From assembly GCA_037975125.1 (NCBI GenBank), contig JAJQOW010000236.1, positions 1 through 64,000 of the forward strand: a stretch of 64,000 bases of DNA, written 5' to 3'. The position numbers and the translations under genes were made by a program. This stretch comes from Latrodectus hesperus (lineage: Eukaryota > Arthropoda > Arachnida > Araneae > Theridiidae). The notes below the pieces were generated by a model. The model saw only the letters and a program-made list of their open reading frames with translations, did not search any database and had not been told where the DNA came from. Positions within the stretch are counted from its first letter, which is position 1. Every line of letters starts with the position of its first letter. Of this stretch, positions 35,307 to 45,258 are shown in pieces.

Positions 35307-36690
35307 GCTGGGCTGCTGGACTTTTCGAAGTTATCTGTGACGTCATCAGTGTTGTGTGGATCAACACCCCAAGAACCGGTGGTGGGGATGGGGAGGAATG
35401 ACAGCAAAGGTCATCTCACAGTGATTCAAAATTACAATGCGCTCGCTATACAGTATGCACTGTCCCGTAGACCATTTTAGCCTAAAAATGTATTTCAAAA
35501 TGTTGCAATTTAGAGCCAAATATTGTTGTTCGATGGCTGCTTTCAACCTTTATATTTTTTGTTTTTAACTCATAAAAGTTTTAAATTTTAGATTAAAAAT
35601 TTGGAACACAGCAACACATAAAATTTTTTGCATATGTTACAATGAAGATATCAGTTAACTAATGTGCAAATTTGAGTGCATAAGTTTTTGGCAAAAATCA
35701 TCGACTGTGGATAATATGCTCAAATATTTAAATATATCATTATGTTGTATATAGCATTTTGTTAGTATTATGAAATTATACATCACTTTTTCAAAATTAT
35801 TGAAGTTTAATAAAAATTAAAGAGCTTCAGTGTTCTGGTATTTAAGCAGTAAATTTTTGTTGTTAGGTTATTTGAATAATTTATTAGTTTTTTCCATGTG
35901 AAAAATTTATTTCTACTTTCAGAAAACCAGAGTGCTAGCAATATTATGAAATAGAAAAAATTAATTTATGATAAGTTATTTTCTCAGAGTTGCTTTATCT
36001 GAACACCCAACTATTTTGTAAATGGGAATCACACTTGCTGTTGCGATTTCAAAATCGAAAATAAGTATTTTTGCCAAATACTTTCAATGTTTTTTTTCTT
36101 GGGATTTGCATCTACCCGATGCTGGAGATATTTTGATATGATGATACAATTAATTTTCAAATATGATTCATTAAGGAAAACATAGAATTTAGCGACAAAC
36201 TGAAAAGCACAACTTTATTGCAGCATTTTTACTACACTATAAAAGAACAGAAAACATGAAGTGGACAAGCAAAGTTACTTTCACTTTCTCCCTCCCCCTT
36301 GAGACTCAGTCCGAGTTTCAATCTCATAACATGAACATATCAATTCTCTTTGGTGTTTTCACACATCTACCAGACGAAGTAAATTTTTTCAAAATAACAT
36401 TTTCAGATCTCATTTGACCTCCGGAAGAAGTGACATCTACAAGAATAGGTTCCTCATCAATTCGTTTTTCATCAACATTAAAGCCCGCCACATACGATAC
36501 GATTTTTCCATAGGATTTGTTGGACGTGAACAAGTTGTACCGTCTGTGGTGAAGTTGGACAGGTTCACGAAAATTCAAACAAGTTCTGATTTTTCTTCCA
36601 ACACAGGAAGTAAGCAATTGCTTCCCGTTGTCGCGTGTCTGTTTCGCAGGGTTGCAAACTATTTCTTGGCGATACTTGGGAAAATTAATA
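35307..36690. other. Spacer with possible Harbinger flank
   Basis: 35307-35540 is GC-richer sequence with no recognised domain. 35540-36200 is AT-rich. 36240-36690 has open frames on both strands (36324-36617 minus, 36414-36695 plus) without known domains. It may be the leader of the MADF-containing transposon that follows. Confidence 0.4.
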
Positions 36691-36691
36691 T

Positions 36692-37072
36692 TTGATTCCT
36701 TTTTTAAAAATGTCCATGAAGCAAATATTGCAGGAATTTATTGAAATCTATAAAGATGAGCCTTTTTTGTGGCAAATAATGAGTGTCGATTACACAAATA
36801 AAATAAAAAGAAAGTTAGCTTATGAAAAATTATTAGAAATATACAAAAAGATAGATGAAAAGGCTTCAATTAACGAAGTAAAGGAAAAAACTAATGTCCT
36901 CCGTAGAACCTATAAAAGAGAAAATCAATTAATCGAAAAAAAGTGGTGTAAGCATGGAGGATGCATATGTGTGCCGACATTATGATACTTTGAATATATA
37001 TCATTTCTGGACGAAACTGCAATTCCACGAATTTGGACACAAGTTTTGTTGAGAATGGTGATGAAATAAGTT
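36692..37072 (+). pseudogene. MADF (Myb/SANT-like) protein of a PIF/Harbinger element
   Basis: From the ATG at 36710 the frame reads MSMKQILQEFIEIYKDEPFL, then W...YTNK.KR..AYEKLLEIYK and VKEKTNVLRRTYKRE, ending VPTL. This is a near-complete MADF domain (aromatic/Leu pattern, YxxxxKR, NLRxxxxRE, YVPTLWYF end). The frame stops at TGA (36983-36985), where the family has Trp. Reading through gives YFEYISFLDETAIPR to a stop at 37070, matching the usual downstream text. The stop is therefore best explained as a TGG-to-TGA nonsense change. PIF/Harbinger elements carry such a MADF/Myb protein alongside the transposase; a relic of the latter lies at 37620-37950. A host MADF gene is less likely given the decay around it. 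Confidence 0.65.
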
Positions 37073-37609
37073 AAATAATTTATTTTGTAAATTTATTCTC
37101 TATCTGAATGAATATATATAATTACACTTTTAACGTAAAATTTTACTACGAAATTTTATAATAAGCTTTATTAGAAAACAATATTTTTTTTATTTCAGAA
37201 TGCTTACAAATCTTCAAAATGAACATTTTAAAATTTTAATTTTCTATATTTTTAAATATGAATTAAGTTTAAACAATAATATAAAGGAATTAGTTGCGAT
37301 TATTCTGTTGTTTTCTTTAAATATTCTTTATACAATTGAACAATAATAAAATTAGATAATTAAAAGTAATAAATTGATTAATAATAACAAAAGAAAATTA
37401 TTCACCTTTAAGTGAAATTGAAATTAAATACATTTCAGTTATTATTTATCATTTAGTAAATGTTAATTTGTTTTCCTTTTATTTAAAAATCATTTAAGAA
37501 AATATTATAAAATCTAAGAATACTTGGATAATAGATAACAAATTACTAATTCATTTTATATCTACTAATAAATAATTAATACTCGATAGATAAACTTTTT
37601 GATGTACTA
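37073..37609. other. AT-rich spacer between the Harbinger relics
   Basis: Very AT-rich, no coding potential. Probably decayed interior of the same element. Confidence 0.4.
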
Positions 37610-37950
37610 ATGGGGCTCTTTAATTAATACCGCTTGTCAGAAAGCGCTAAGTTGCACTTAATGGTTCATGAGAACTTAAAGATGAGCGCATGGATGTATA
37701 TTTTCTTATAATGAAAGGTGTTACCTTATCCAACAACGCTGCATACAATTTTTCATTCATCCTCATGTAATTAAAGAAATCTTTATCTTCCGACTGTATT
37801 TCTGTAATCAAATTTAGATGTGAAAGAGTTTCACGCTGGAGCAACCAATTTTTTGATTATTTCTTTTTTTATTGTTTGTTTGCTTTTCACCATCATCCCA
37901 GTCCAAAGCAACAGCCAATAATACTTCTGTGCTTAATTTGCTCATGTTAC
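37610..37950 (-). pseudogene. PIF/Harbinger transposase N-terminal relic
   Basis: Minus strand. A start at 37946 gives MSKLSTEVLLAVALDWDD... to about 37850, then a frameshift leads to NWLLQRETLSHLNLITEIQS and EDKDFFNYMRMNEKLYAALL, DKVTPFI..KYTSMRSSLSS, HEPLSAT. This is the conserved Harbinger N-terminal block ('W...R...G.Y..L..EL....F..Y.RM....F..LL..V.P.I...T..R..I...ERL..TLRFL'). It ends in TAG where the family has Leu, followed by RFLTSG in frame. The DDE nuclease part is missing. At least one frameshift and one nonsense change make it inactive. It converges on the MADF gene from the opposite strand. Confidence 0.65.
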
Positions 37951-38234
37951 TTAACTTACTATGATAACATTTAATGGCAGAAATTACAAGCAGTCAAATG
38001 AGTACAACAATAAATACGTCAAGTCAGAAAAAGTGACTAAACAACAAATTATTGAAATTTTTGGCGATTTTTGATTTCCATTTACATGGCACACATTTTA
38101 AGCCAAAAGCAATAAATGTTGAAAAATGGCACCCTTAAAAATAACTTCCCACTCCAGATGTGCCTCCCCTTCTGTGGTCAGCAGAGTTTGAGGGGACTGT
38201 GTGTTTAATTACTTCCTACCCCTTCCAACAAATC

Positions 38235-38540
38235 CTATGGAAAAATCCTATCGTGTGTGGCGGGCTTAATATTATCTTCATTTGCCCGTATCTCCATTGG
38301 AAGGATACGTTGTATCGGTCGCAAAACTGCTCCATGCTGGGTTTTAAGCCTTACGGTACAAATCTTATTATCGCGAAAGGGAATTAATTCTGTAATTTTT
38401 ATTAATGGCCAAAATAAACGTTTTTTGTTATCATCTCCTGTTAATACAATTTCTCCTATTTTAGGAACGCAAGATCGCTTTTCATTCTGTTTTTGAACCA
38501 GTTGACTCAAATATTGTTTACTAAAACGTTGTCTCAAAAA
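38235..38540 (-). pseudogene. BEL integrase C-terminal region
   Basis: About 100 residues: RFSKQYLSQLVQKQ..., KIGEIVLTGDDNKKRLFWPL then ITELIPFRDNKICTVRLKT and VLRPIQRILPME. This is the 'GD.VL..DDN..R..WP...I.E..PG.DG..R.V.L.T..G...RPV..L.PLE' module that follows the integrase core in BEL/Pao. It ends at TAA (38235-38237). Confidence 0.8.
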
Positions 38541-39345
38541 TCACTTAAAAGCTTACTTCTATATTTTATTCTTTTTACAAGTCTCTGTCTGTTTACTTGA
38601 TCAATATCTTGAACATCGAAGTTCCGATTCTCGATAAAAAAACATTGCAGGTGTCAAAGGAACCAATCCCTGTGGATTTTCAGATACATAAGTCAATGGT
38701 CTATAATTAATTAAAGATTCACAATGACAAATAATGGTATACAATTCTTCATATGTTAATACAGACTTACCCAGAGTGCTTTTTAACAGCTTTTTTACAA
38801 TGTGAACCAACCTTTGCCAACAGCTTCCCCCACCAAGCTGCAGTGGGAGGAATAAATTTCCAAAATATTTTATAAGAATTTGTTTCATTCAATATTTTGT
38901 TCCAATTTAATTTCGAGAGATCATTGAAAGCTCCACGAAAGCTTCTTCCATTGTCACAGTAAATTATTCATGGCCATCCGCGTCTAGCAATAAACCGTCT
39001 AAATGCCAGAAAAAATGCATCGAAAGAGAGGTAACTAACAAGCTCGAGGTGGATAGCACGGTACACTGCGCAAGTAAACAGTGCTATCCAAACTTTTCCT
39101 CCATTTTTTTAAAAATAGAGGTCCGGCTAAGTCAATGCCAACAATTTCAAATGGCGTGCAATCCGTTACTCTATCTGGTGGCAAAGGTGTTGGTTCGCTT
39201 GACAAAGCTTTTGTTTTAAACCTTTTACAAACAACACAGTTATGTAAAACACTTTTTTATTGCTTTTCTAGCTCTAATGATCCAATAGTTTTCACGTAAA
39301 AGGCATTGCATCATTTGGATACCCACATGGCTATTATTTACATGA
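38541..39345 (-). pseudogene. BEL integrase core (broken)
   Basis: Minus strand in several frames. 39340-39220: YWIIRARKAIKK and, in the next frame, NCVVCKRFKTKALSSEP (part of the zinc-binding region). Then PLPPDRVTDCTPFEIVGIDL with AGPLF, containing the first catalytic Asp. About 38960-38930 holds a remnant of the second catalytic block. 38888-38601: SCWQRLVHIVKKLLKSTLGK, then LTYEELYTIICHCESLINYR with PLTYVS, containing the conserved Glu region. Several frameshifts separate these blocks, so no integrase is made. Confidence 0.75.
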
Positions 39346-39689
39346 ATATTTCTGATTAGCAGTTTAGGGAATTCACATTTCTCTTGTAACAAGATTGGAT
39401 ACACAGGAAAGACTTTGAATCATCTCTGTAAACTATTCTTGTTCTAACTCTTAAAATACCCTTATCATCTACAACAGTTTCAATAAAATTTGAAGATTTT
39501 ACCTTAATTAAGTAATACTTTTGAACAAAATCAATTTTTTCTTTGGAATTCTCTATTTTTGATAATGTGAGTTCATGATCTTTGTATTTATTCGGACCAA
39601 TTATACAATTATTTCCAGACCTCAATAGCCATGCAGATATTCTAATCATTTTATTATAATCTGATACAATATTCAAAGCCAAGGGAAAA
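39346..39689 (-). pseudogene. BEL linker between RNase H and integrase
   Basis: About 108 residues from 39682, including MALNIVSDYNKMIRISAWLLR, a charged linker, and GILRVRTRIVYRDDSKSF, which matches the 'LRV.GRL..A' segment preceding the integrase zinc finger in BEL elements. It is out of register with the blocks on either side. Confidence 0.65.
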
Positions 39690-40255
39690 AAGATTAAAGT
39701 AATGAATATTGATCTCTCAAATAGTCTTTTGAGAGATCAATATTTGTTACTTTAATCTTTTTTCTTTCCAAATCTACTTGTTCAGTTTGGCAGAGAGTTT
39801 CTCCAACAGGCCAGTTTTCAGAGTATTCTCGCAGCCACAAAGAGCCTTCCCACCATTTGGAAAAATTAATTTGTTTCGCAGGAAAATCACGCGATAACAC
39901 ATCGGCGATATTCATATTTCCTGGAATCTGTCTCCCAGACTGACCTTTTGTCAATTCACGAATCTCTTTAACTCGGTTTTGCACAAAAATAGACCTATTT
40001 CCTTGCTCTTTTATCCGCCAAAGAGCCGTAGTAGAATCGGACCAAAAGGTAATTTTTATATCTGGCAAATAGAGTGCATTAATAATAGAATTTGCAAATC
40101 TATAAGTATGCAGCAAGCCATTAATTCTAAACGCGGAATACTTAAAGGTTTTAAGGGTGCGACTCTAGATTATGCTCGTACAAGAGTTACCTTAACTTCA
40201 GAATCGAATACCGATCGAACAAAGACACACGAGCATGCCCCTTGCTAGCATCCGC
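39690..40255 (-). pseudogene. BEL RNase H domain
   Basis: Strong block on the minus strand. Near 40215-40130 the frame gives SEVKVTLVRA, a stop, then SRVAPLKPLK. The 140-residue stretch that follows (40116-39694) contains ITFWSDSTTALWRIKEQG, NRSIFVQNRVKEIRELT, RQIPGNMNIADVLSRDFPAK and KWWEGSLWLREYSENWPVGE. The catalytic Asp of SDS and the Asp of IADVLSR are visible. This is the best-preserved part of the element, but it is interrupted at both ends. Confidence 0.88.
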
Positions 40256-40269
40256 AAAAACATGCAATT

Positions 40270-41470
40270 CAGATGTTGAATTAATTGCCATATATCGAGA
40301 CAAAGATACATTTTTTAAAATATATATAGAGATAAATCTTTAAACCATTTTAAAAATTCACTTAAATTATTTTGAGACAATTCATCCTAAAAATTTTTCA
40401 TTTTCCATAATTTTTGCAATAATATTTCAGGAAGCAATGTAACTGTTGTTAATAATCCAATAGGATCGAAAATTCTTTGTATTATTGATAAAATTACTCT
40501 TTTTGTAATTTTAGTATTAGAAGTCAAAGCATTCAAATCTGTGCAACATTTTAATGTATCGTTATCCAAATTCCAAATTACTCCTAACACAGAAATATCT
40601 CCTCTGAATGTTTATCAACATTTACACCAGCGACATTGCTTTAAAAATTGCGCAAATTAAAACATCCAGTCATAATTAATTTAGCATGTTTTATAAATTG
40701 CTCTTGTTCATAGTTATTAAATACACCCGACACACAATTATCAATATAGATGGAACACTTAAGCTTCTGAGTTAATCATTATATTCAGGTTTACAGTTTT
40801 CTAATAAATGTATTATAGAAGCATTAAGCACACAGGAACGGGATTGAAGTGTTCTAAAAACAGCCCTACAATGTCTATAAACTAGCTGAACTTTTATTGG
40901 ATGGGGAAAAAATCTAAGAAATATCTGTGATTGGTGCTAGACAACATTTAAAAAGCTTTATCAAGATCAGCGCTAATACCAATAGGATACATTCTAAATC
41001 TATCAAGAATATCAGATATTAACTCAAAATGATTAATTCCTTTATACGGACATTCACTTAAAGAAGGCCTCCCTTTCTCCGAGGCAGAAGCATCAAATAC
41101 AGGATGGATTTTAGTGGTTTGACTCGCTAATTTAATTACTGGTCTGTGAGACAAAGAATGACATTGATTGTTTATCTCAAAATCTGGCACGTGTTCAGTA
41201 ATTTTTTATTTCTCCCAATCCGGAAAAACCCGCTGATAATCAACAAAAATTTACTGCATCCTAATCTGTTAATAATTAGCGTGTGTCGTTTACAAATTAG
41301 TTCTTTATTATTCCATAGATTCATATTATTATTTTTTCATGGGAGTTCTGCTTCATATCTTTCATCAGGATGAATTTTCATTTTCTTATTGAAATCATCT
41401 AAATTAAAATCACTTTTTTTTCCAACTGGGATTAGATTGGAAATTCCTAGAAGTTCAAGTTCCCATAATT
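40270..41470 (-). pseudogene. BEL reverse transcriptase (broken)
   Basis: Minus strand, high to low coordinates. 41455-41340: ELLGISNLIPVG... and HPDERYEAELP. 41190-40948: NNQCHSLSHRPVIKLASQTT, KIHPVFDASASEKGRPSLSE, then HFELISDILDRFRMYPIGIS and ADLDKAF, which carries the first catalytic Asp. About 40860-40620 in shifted frames: NASIIHLLENCKPEYND and a catalytic-loop equivalent IDNCVSGVFNNYE (about 40750-40710; BEL elements have YVDN). 40590-40387: MLGVIWNLDNDTLKC and KRVILSIIQRIFDPIGLLTT. At least four frame changes are needed to read it through. Confidence 0.82.
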
Positions 41471-41759
41471 TGTTGTTGTTTACTAATGACACTGGGACAA
41501 GCCAATCTCGCTATGCTATGCGAATTAAGTCGATTGGGAGCGTCTTTCATTTTAATCGAGCACCATGAAGGTGAAAGTTTGCTCTACACACATGCCATAG
41601 GTACCCGTTTATAGGGTAGGCAACCATTCACACCTTATTCATACAAGGAAACGACAAAGACAGGATAGATAGAGAGAGAAAGTACATCCATGCCAGAACC
41701 GGGATTCGAACCCACGACCTCCTTATCCGTAGTCAGGCACGCTGACCATTAAGGTCAGC
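41471..41759 (-). mobile_element. SINE-B inserted in BEL
   Basis: Minus-strand copy of the family at 27920. The head contains GTGGGTTCGAATCCCGGTT as B box, followed by the CT-rich stretch, TGAATGGTTGCCTACCCT and TGTCATTAGTAAACAACAAC as tail. Target-site duplication TCCCATAATT at 41461-41470 and 41760-41769. It splits the BEL coding region just before the ELLGI block. Confidence 0.9.
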
Positions 41760-41769
41760 TCCCATAATT

Positions 41770-42197
41770 AACTTAAGGGTATCTTCATAGATAGAGTTTT
41801 TGAAATATTATTCCTCTCACAAGAATTAAATTTTCCAAATACAGTCCACCCGAGTTTCGTTTCAATGGCTGTAAGATTTTAATTGGAAAGAATTTCTAGT
41901 TAATAATTTTTCTAAAACATCTGCACTAATTAAAAGATTAATTTGTGTTTCATTTCGAAAAGAATCGGTAAAATCTATTTTATTTTCTATTAATTCATTC
42001 AAAATCTCTATTTTCAATTGTAGGGGAATAAATCCACCAATCTGTTCTTTAGAAAGAGCCTCAAACGAGAAGTAAAACTTCTTTCAAATTGCCGAACATC
42101 GTCTCCTTCCTAAAGAAGAGAGGCCCCAAACTGGGTCATAAACCTTTCGCTTAAGTAGTTACTCTGACTTCCTGTGTCTATTATCGCGCGAATAGTT
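41770..42197 (-). pseudogene. BEL aspartic protease, catalytic half
   Basis: On the minus strand, from just inside the SINE target site, the frame reads RAIIDTGSQSNYLSERFMTQ. This is the retropepsin active-site pattern with the D-T-G triad at 42178-42170. Shortly after GAS the frame shifts, then continues toward 41900 with residues typical of the region (LLISADVLEKLL). The SINE-A insertion directly upstream separates this part from the zinc-knuckle region. Confidence 0.75.
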
Positions 42198-42380
42198 GCC
42201 GAGCTGGCAGCCGAATGGTTAGCGCTCTTGCCTTCGGTTCAACAGTTCGTGGGTTCAAATCCCACCTTGGGCATGGATGTTTGTAGTGGTTCGGAATCCA
42301 CTTTAAACCGTAAGTCTCGGTCTAATTAGCCCTCGTGTGCAAAAAAATGAATGTTGAGCGACGAACAAACCAAACCAAAC
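42198..42380 (+). mobile_element. SINE-A inserted in BEL protease, 13-bp TSD
   Basis: Full-length plus-strand SINE-A starting GCCGAGCTGGCAGCCGAATG, B box GGGTTCAAATCCCACC, ending (CAAAC)n. Perfect duplication CGCGCGAATAGTT at 42185-42197 and 42381-42393. Removing one duplication and the SINE restores contiguity of the protease text. Confidence 0.95.
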
Positions 42381-42599
42381 CGCGCGAATAGTTTTCTGGC
42401 GACCTTGACACCTAATCCGAACAGAAAGGGTCTGCAAAAATACAGTTTATCTACTGTGCGATAGAAAGGTAACTCCCTTTCAAAATATTTTTGTTCATTT
42501 ATTTTCTCTTGCTTATTACACATACTATCAAAATGATTATTTTTACATTAAGATCAATTTTATTGATTTTTTAAATTAAAATATTTATTTAAATGTCCA

Positions 42600-42765
42600 G
42601 CCATTTTTAAACAAGAAAAACATGCATCCTTTTTAATAATATTTGTTTTTTATAAACTAATGTCATTTTCTTCGCAGTAAAACATTTTTCGCTAGTGTGC
42701 GATTTATCGCAAAAAATACAATTATTAATAGTCTTACCTGAATTATCCTTACGAGTGCTGATGCT
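42600..42765 (-). pseudogene. BEL gag zinc-knuckle fragment
   Basis: Minus strand: STRKDNSGKTINNCIFCDKS then HTSEKCF, a C-x2-C-x3-H-x4-C knuckle encoded by 42720-42682. This spacing, followed by a Lys/Leu-rich helix (KKMTLVYKKQILLKR), fits BEL gag. The upstream gag is missing: from 42766 the sequence is hAT-like. Confidence 0.65.
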
Positions 42766-42900
42766 CAGAGGTGTAGCGAAGGGGGGAGGAAATAGGGCTA
42801 TCATGCCCCAGGCGCAGCTTGCAGAGGGGCACCAAATTATTTCAATGATAAGCAAAATTTTTCAGAAAATTTATAATTAATATCAATTTTATTCGGAACA
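42766..42900 (+). mobile_element. hAT-like terminus fragment
   Basis: CAGAGGTGTAGCGAAGGGGG at 42766, then ATCATGCCCCAGGCGCAGC and GAGGGGCACCAAATTATTTC. 'CAG.GG.GTAGC' followed by 'GCCCC.GGCGC' is the usual look of one hAT end. A similar short end occurs at 61703. No opposite terminus or 8-bp duplication was found. Confidence 0.4.
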
Positions 42901-43482
42901 ATAAATTTTGCAATGGGAGGAGAAAAAATTAAACAGGAAAGAATTATATTTGGAAAAAAGAAGAGATTGTTGATGAAAATGAGGAAGAGCTGCAAGAGTT
43001 TGCCAAAAACGAAACTCTTACTCTTATATTTCCTTATTAATAATAATTTTGCATGGTTTAGTTCCCATTAAAAAATTATGTTCTTTTAACCATGCTTTCG
43101 ATTTTCATTTCTTAATCTGTTAGATTATCCGTTTTTATTCTTTTAATCCTTTTCTTTTTAAATTTCATACTTTGCTTACAGTTTGTGATGCTATTGTTTT
43201 GTACTACAGATATTTTTAAATAGGTAAATAACGAAAATATCCTAATTTTTTTCATATAAAATTTCTGGAATATTAGATTAGTCAGTTCCATTTTTATGCC
43301 TGTGAGATGTTTTCATTTTAGTATAAAGTTATTTATCAAATTATTTATGTTAATGTTATATGGTAATTTTTGGATCTATTAACTTAGGGAGATTATACAG
43401 AAGAGTAAGCTCATGAAAAGCACCTATATAATTTTGTGAATTTGCCAAGATTCACAGTGCCTTTTATGAGTCCTAGTCGTTA
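42901..43482. other. AT-rich spacer
   Basis: No clear feature. A plus-strand stretch near 42959-43035 is Glu-rich when translated (KKEEIVDENEEELQEFAKNE) but short, and belongs to nothing I recognise. Confidence 0.4.
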
Positions 43483-44240
43483 TACAGGTTGTCTAAGTCA
43501 AGTTATATACTAAAAATGTGATAACAATAATGTTAACAAAACAAATAAGTTTGTTTTTCTCAAAATAAAAAATAAAAACGTGCAATGAATTTTATTTCCA
43601 TTGGACCCTTACATTACTCCATTGGACATTACTACGTCCGCATTTGGAAACCGATATGTTACCCAGACAACGCAAACGAGAGGACATTAACTACACTTTT
43701 ATGCTACGTATTTGCAATGTGCGTGTAATTGACATGGTTGCTGCGCGAGAGCCATGTTCGAAAAGACGACTTTACAGCGGAAAGTGTTTCCAGTACGAGA
43801 CTTTTCAAGGCTTGAATCGCCTCATAGCTTTTCACCGTGTTATCTCTTCTTTTAGGGACATGTTAAAGATTGTATCTATGTACCAGCGTTACTTACCACT
43901 TTGGCTGAGTTGTGAAACTGCATTGAGTGAGTCATGGTCTGCATTCGCCACCATGTAGGCGACCAGACTGAGTAATGTGTGAAGCGAACTGAACTGCCGA
44001 TTTGACATCTACCGTATCACTAAAAAAGGCACATATTGAACATAGATATTATGGACGTTAGTCTCGGGTACTTTCGGTTTCTTTTCATGTGCAACCCACT
44101 GTTGTAACGCAATTATATTCGAAAATAAACGCTTTGGAAACCCGATGATTCTTTCGAAATAACCGTGTATTATTATAACCATGTTTATGCACATACCTTT
44201 CGTTAGATCTATAATTTTCCGATTCACAAACAAAGCCTGG
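43483..44240 (-). mobile_element. Possible Tc1/mariner (rosa-like) fragment
   Basis: TACAGGTTGTCTAAGTCAAG at 43483 resembles a TA-flanked mariner-type end. It is followed inward by GTTATATACTAAAAATGTGA and GTTAACAAAACAAATAAG. From about 43590 to 44000 the sequence is GC-richer than its surroundings, as expected for former coding sequence. Open frames exist on both strands (43644-43958 plus, 104 residues; 44009-44233 minus, 74 residues), but I cannot assign either to a transposase by motif. No opposite terminus was found. Confidence 0.3.
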
Positions 44241-44733
44241 AATATCTGTAATCCTAAATACTTCCCTATCTGAAAAGGTTTCTTGGATTTGAGTCCGATA
44301 TAATTTATTCCATTTATAAAATATCCAATACAGATCGAAAAGTATTATGGAACAGCTTGTTTTTATTTGAACTTTGCTTCAAAAAATCAACCCAACCTCA
44401 ATAAGTTATTTGTCAAGAGTTCAAGCCCAATGATCAACTTAGGCTTGGCCCTTGTAACAAATTCAATTATGCTAACTATTAATGAAATGTTCTCCAGGAA
44501 GGAATGACACGGCATGGACGCATAAAATTCTTATAATAGCCTTCGGCTGTTTACTACCCACAGGCAGCCGTCAATTTATTTATGCTAAAATGCTCCCCAT
44601 GGCCACAGGATAAGAGAATGAAGCTCTAGAGAGTAAAAATACTCAACTAACCATTGTTGAACAACAAGAAGAATGTGGTATTTTAGTTAGAGAATGCACG
44701 TGTTTTTTTATCGCTAATATGAAATTTGGGTAG
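44241..44733. other. Unassigned moderately complex spacer
   Basis: 44340-44660 is less AT-biased than average, with a string AGCCTTCGGCTGTTTACTAC and nearby CACAGGCAGCCG, but has no ORF or known element end. It may be an old unidentified repeat. Confidence 0.35.
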
Positions 44734-44734
44734 A

Positions 44735-44903
44735 ATAAAAGAATCTCAAGCAATGAGGCATTATCAAAATAAGAGAATCTGAAGTAATAATGCATTATGA
44801 AAAAAAAAGAATATGAGACAATGAGGCAATATGAAAATAAAAGAATCTGAATCAGTGATGTATTAGGAAACTAAAAGAATCTGAACAAATGAGGCATTAT
44901 GTA
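44735..44903. repeat. 34-bp minisatellite, 5 copies
   Basis: GAAT(C/A)T landmarks at 44741, 44775, 44809, 44843 and 44877 are exactly 34 bp apart. The unit is approximately GAATCTGAAGCAATGAGGCA plus TTATGAAAATAAAA. Copies differ by substitutions only, with no length change. Confidence 0.92.
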
Positions 44904-45256
44904 ACGGAATAAATTTAGATTTATTGAATTGTATAAAACAATGTTAAAAAATTATATATTAATGGAAAGCATTGGGAAGGTTAAAATATGAGGGCACACA
45001 TAACCTTAATTTAAGATTTTCTAAAAAGTTAGAGCTAGTAAAGAGGTTCAAATGGAGTAAATTCCTAGCTAATAACAATAACTAATAATACCACCAAAAA
45101 ATTATGAAAGGTCATATTTTTATACAATTAACAGGTAACAAATAAATCGGGGTAGTTCCTAAAATGTGTTTCTGTTGTTAGTTTCTACGATTTAAAGGCA
45201 TTTAAAAAAACTAAAATGTGTGAATATTTGAGAATTCTAATAAAATTTTGATGATG
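44904..45256. other. AT-rich spacer
   Basis: Nothing recognised. Confidence 0.5.
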
Positions 45257-45258
45257 TA

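Larger units (their letters stand above)
38235..42765 (-). mobile_element. BEL/Pao LTR retrotransposon, decayed, with two SINE insertions
   Basis: Read on the minus strand from 42765 down, the order is gag zinc knuckle, protease, reverse transcriptase, RNase H, integrase and integrase C-terminus, which is BEL/Pao order and content. Frames are broken at many sites. A SINE-A (42198-42380) sits in the protease and a SINE-B (41471-41759) lies between protease and reverse transcriptase. Gag upstream of the knuckle is replaced by a hAT-like terminus at 42766. Long terminal repeats were not recognised on either side, so the ends are uncertain. The element is dead. Confidence 0.88.

Noticed and set aside
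35078..35407. 109-codon minus-strand frame
   Set aside because: Mostly reverse complement of SINE-A (CPRWDSNPRTVELMARALTIRLPAR is the antisense of its head).
38235..42765. Intact endogenous retroelement
   Set aside because: Multiple frameshifts and stops, two SINE insertions, missing gag start and no recognised LTRs.
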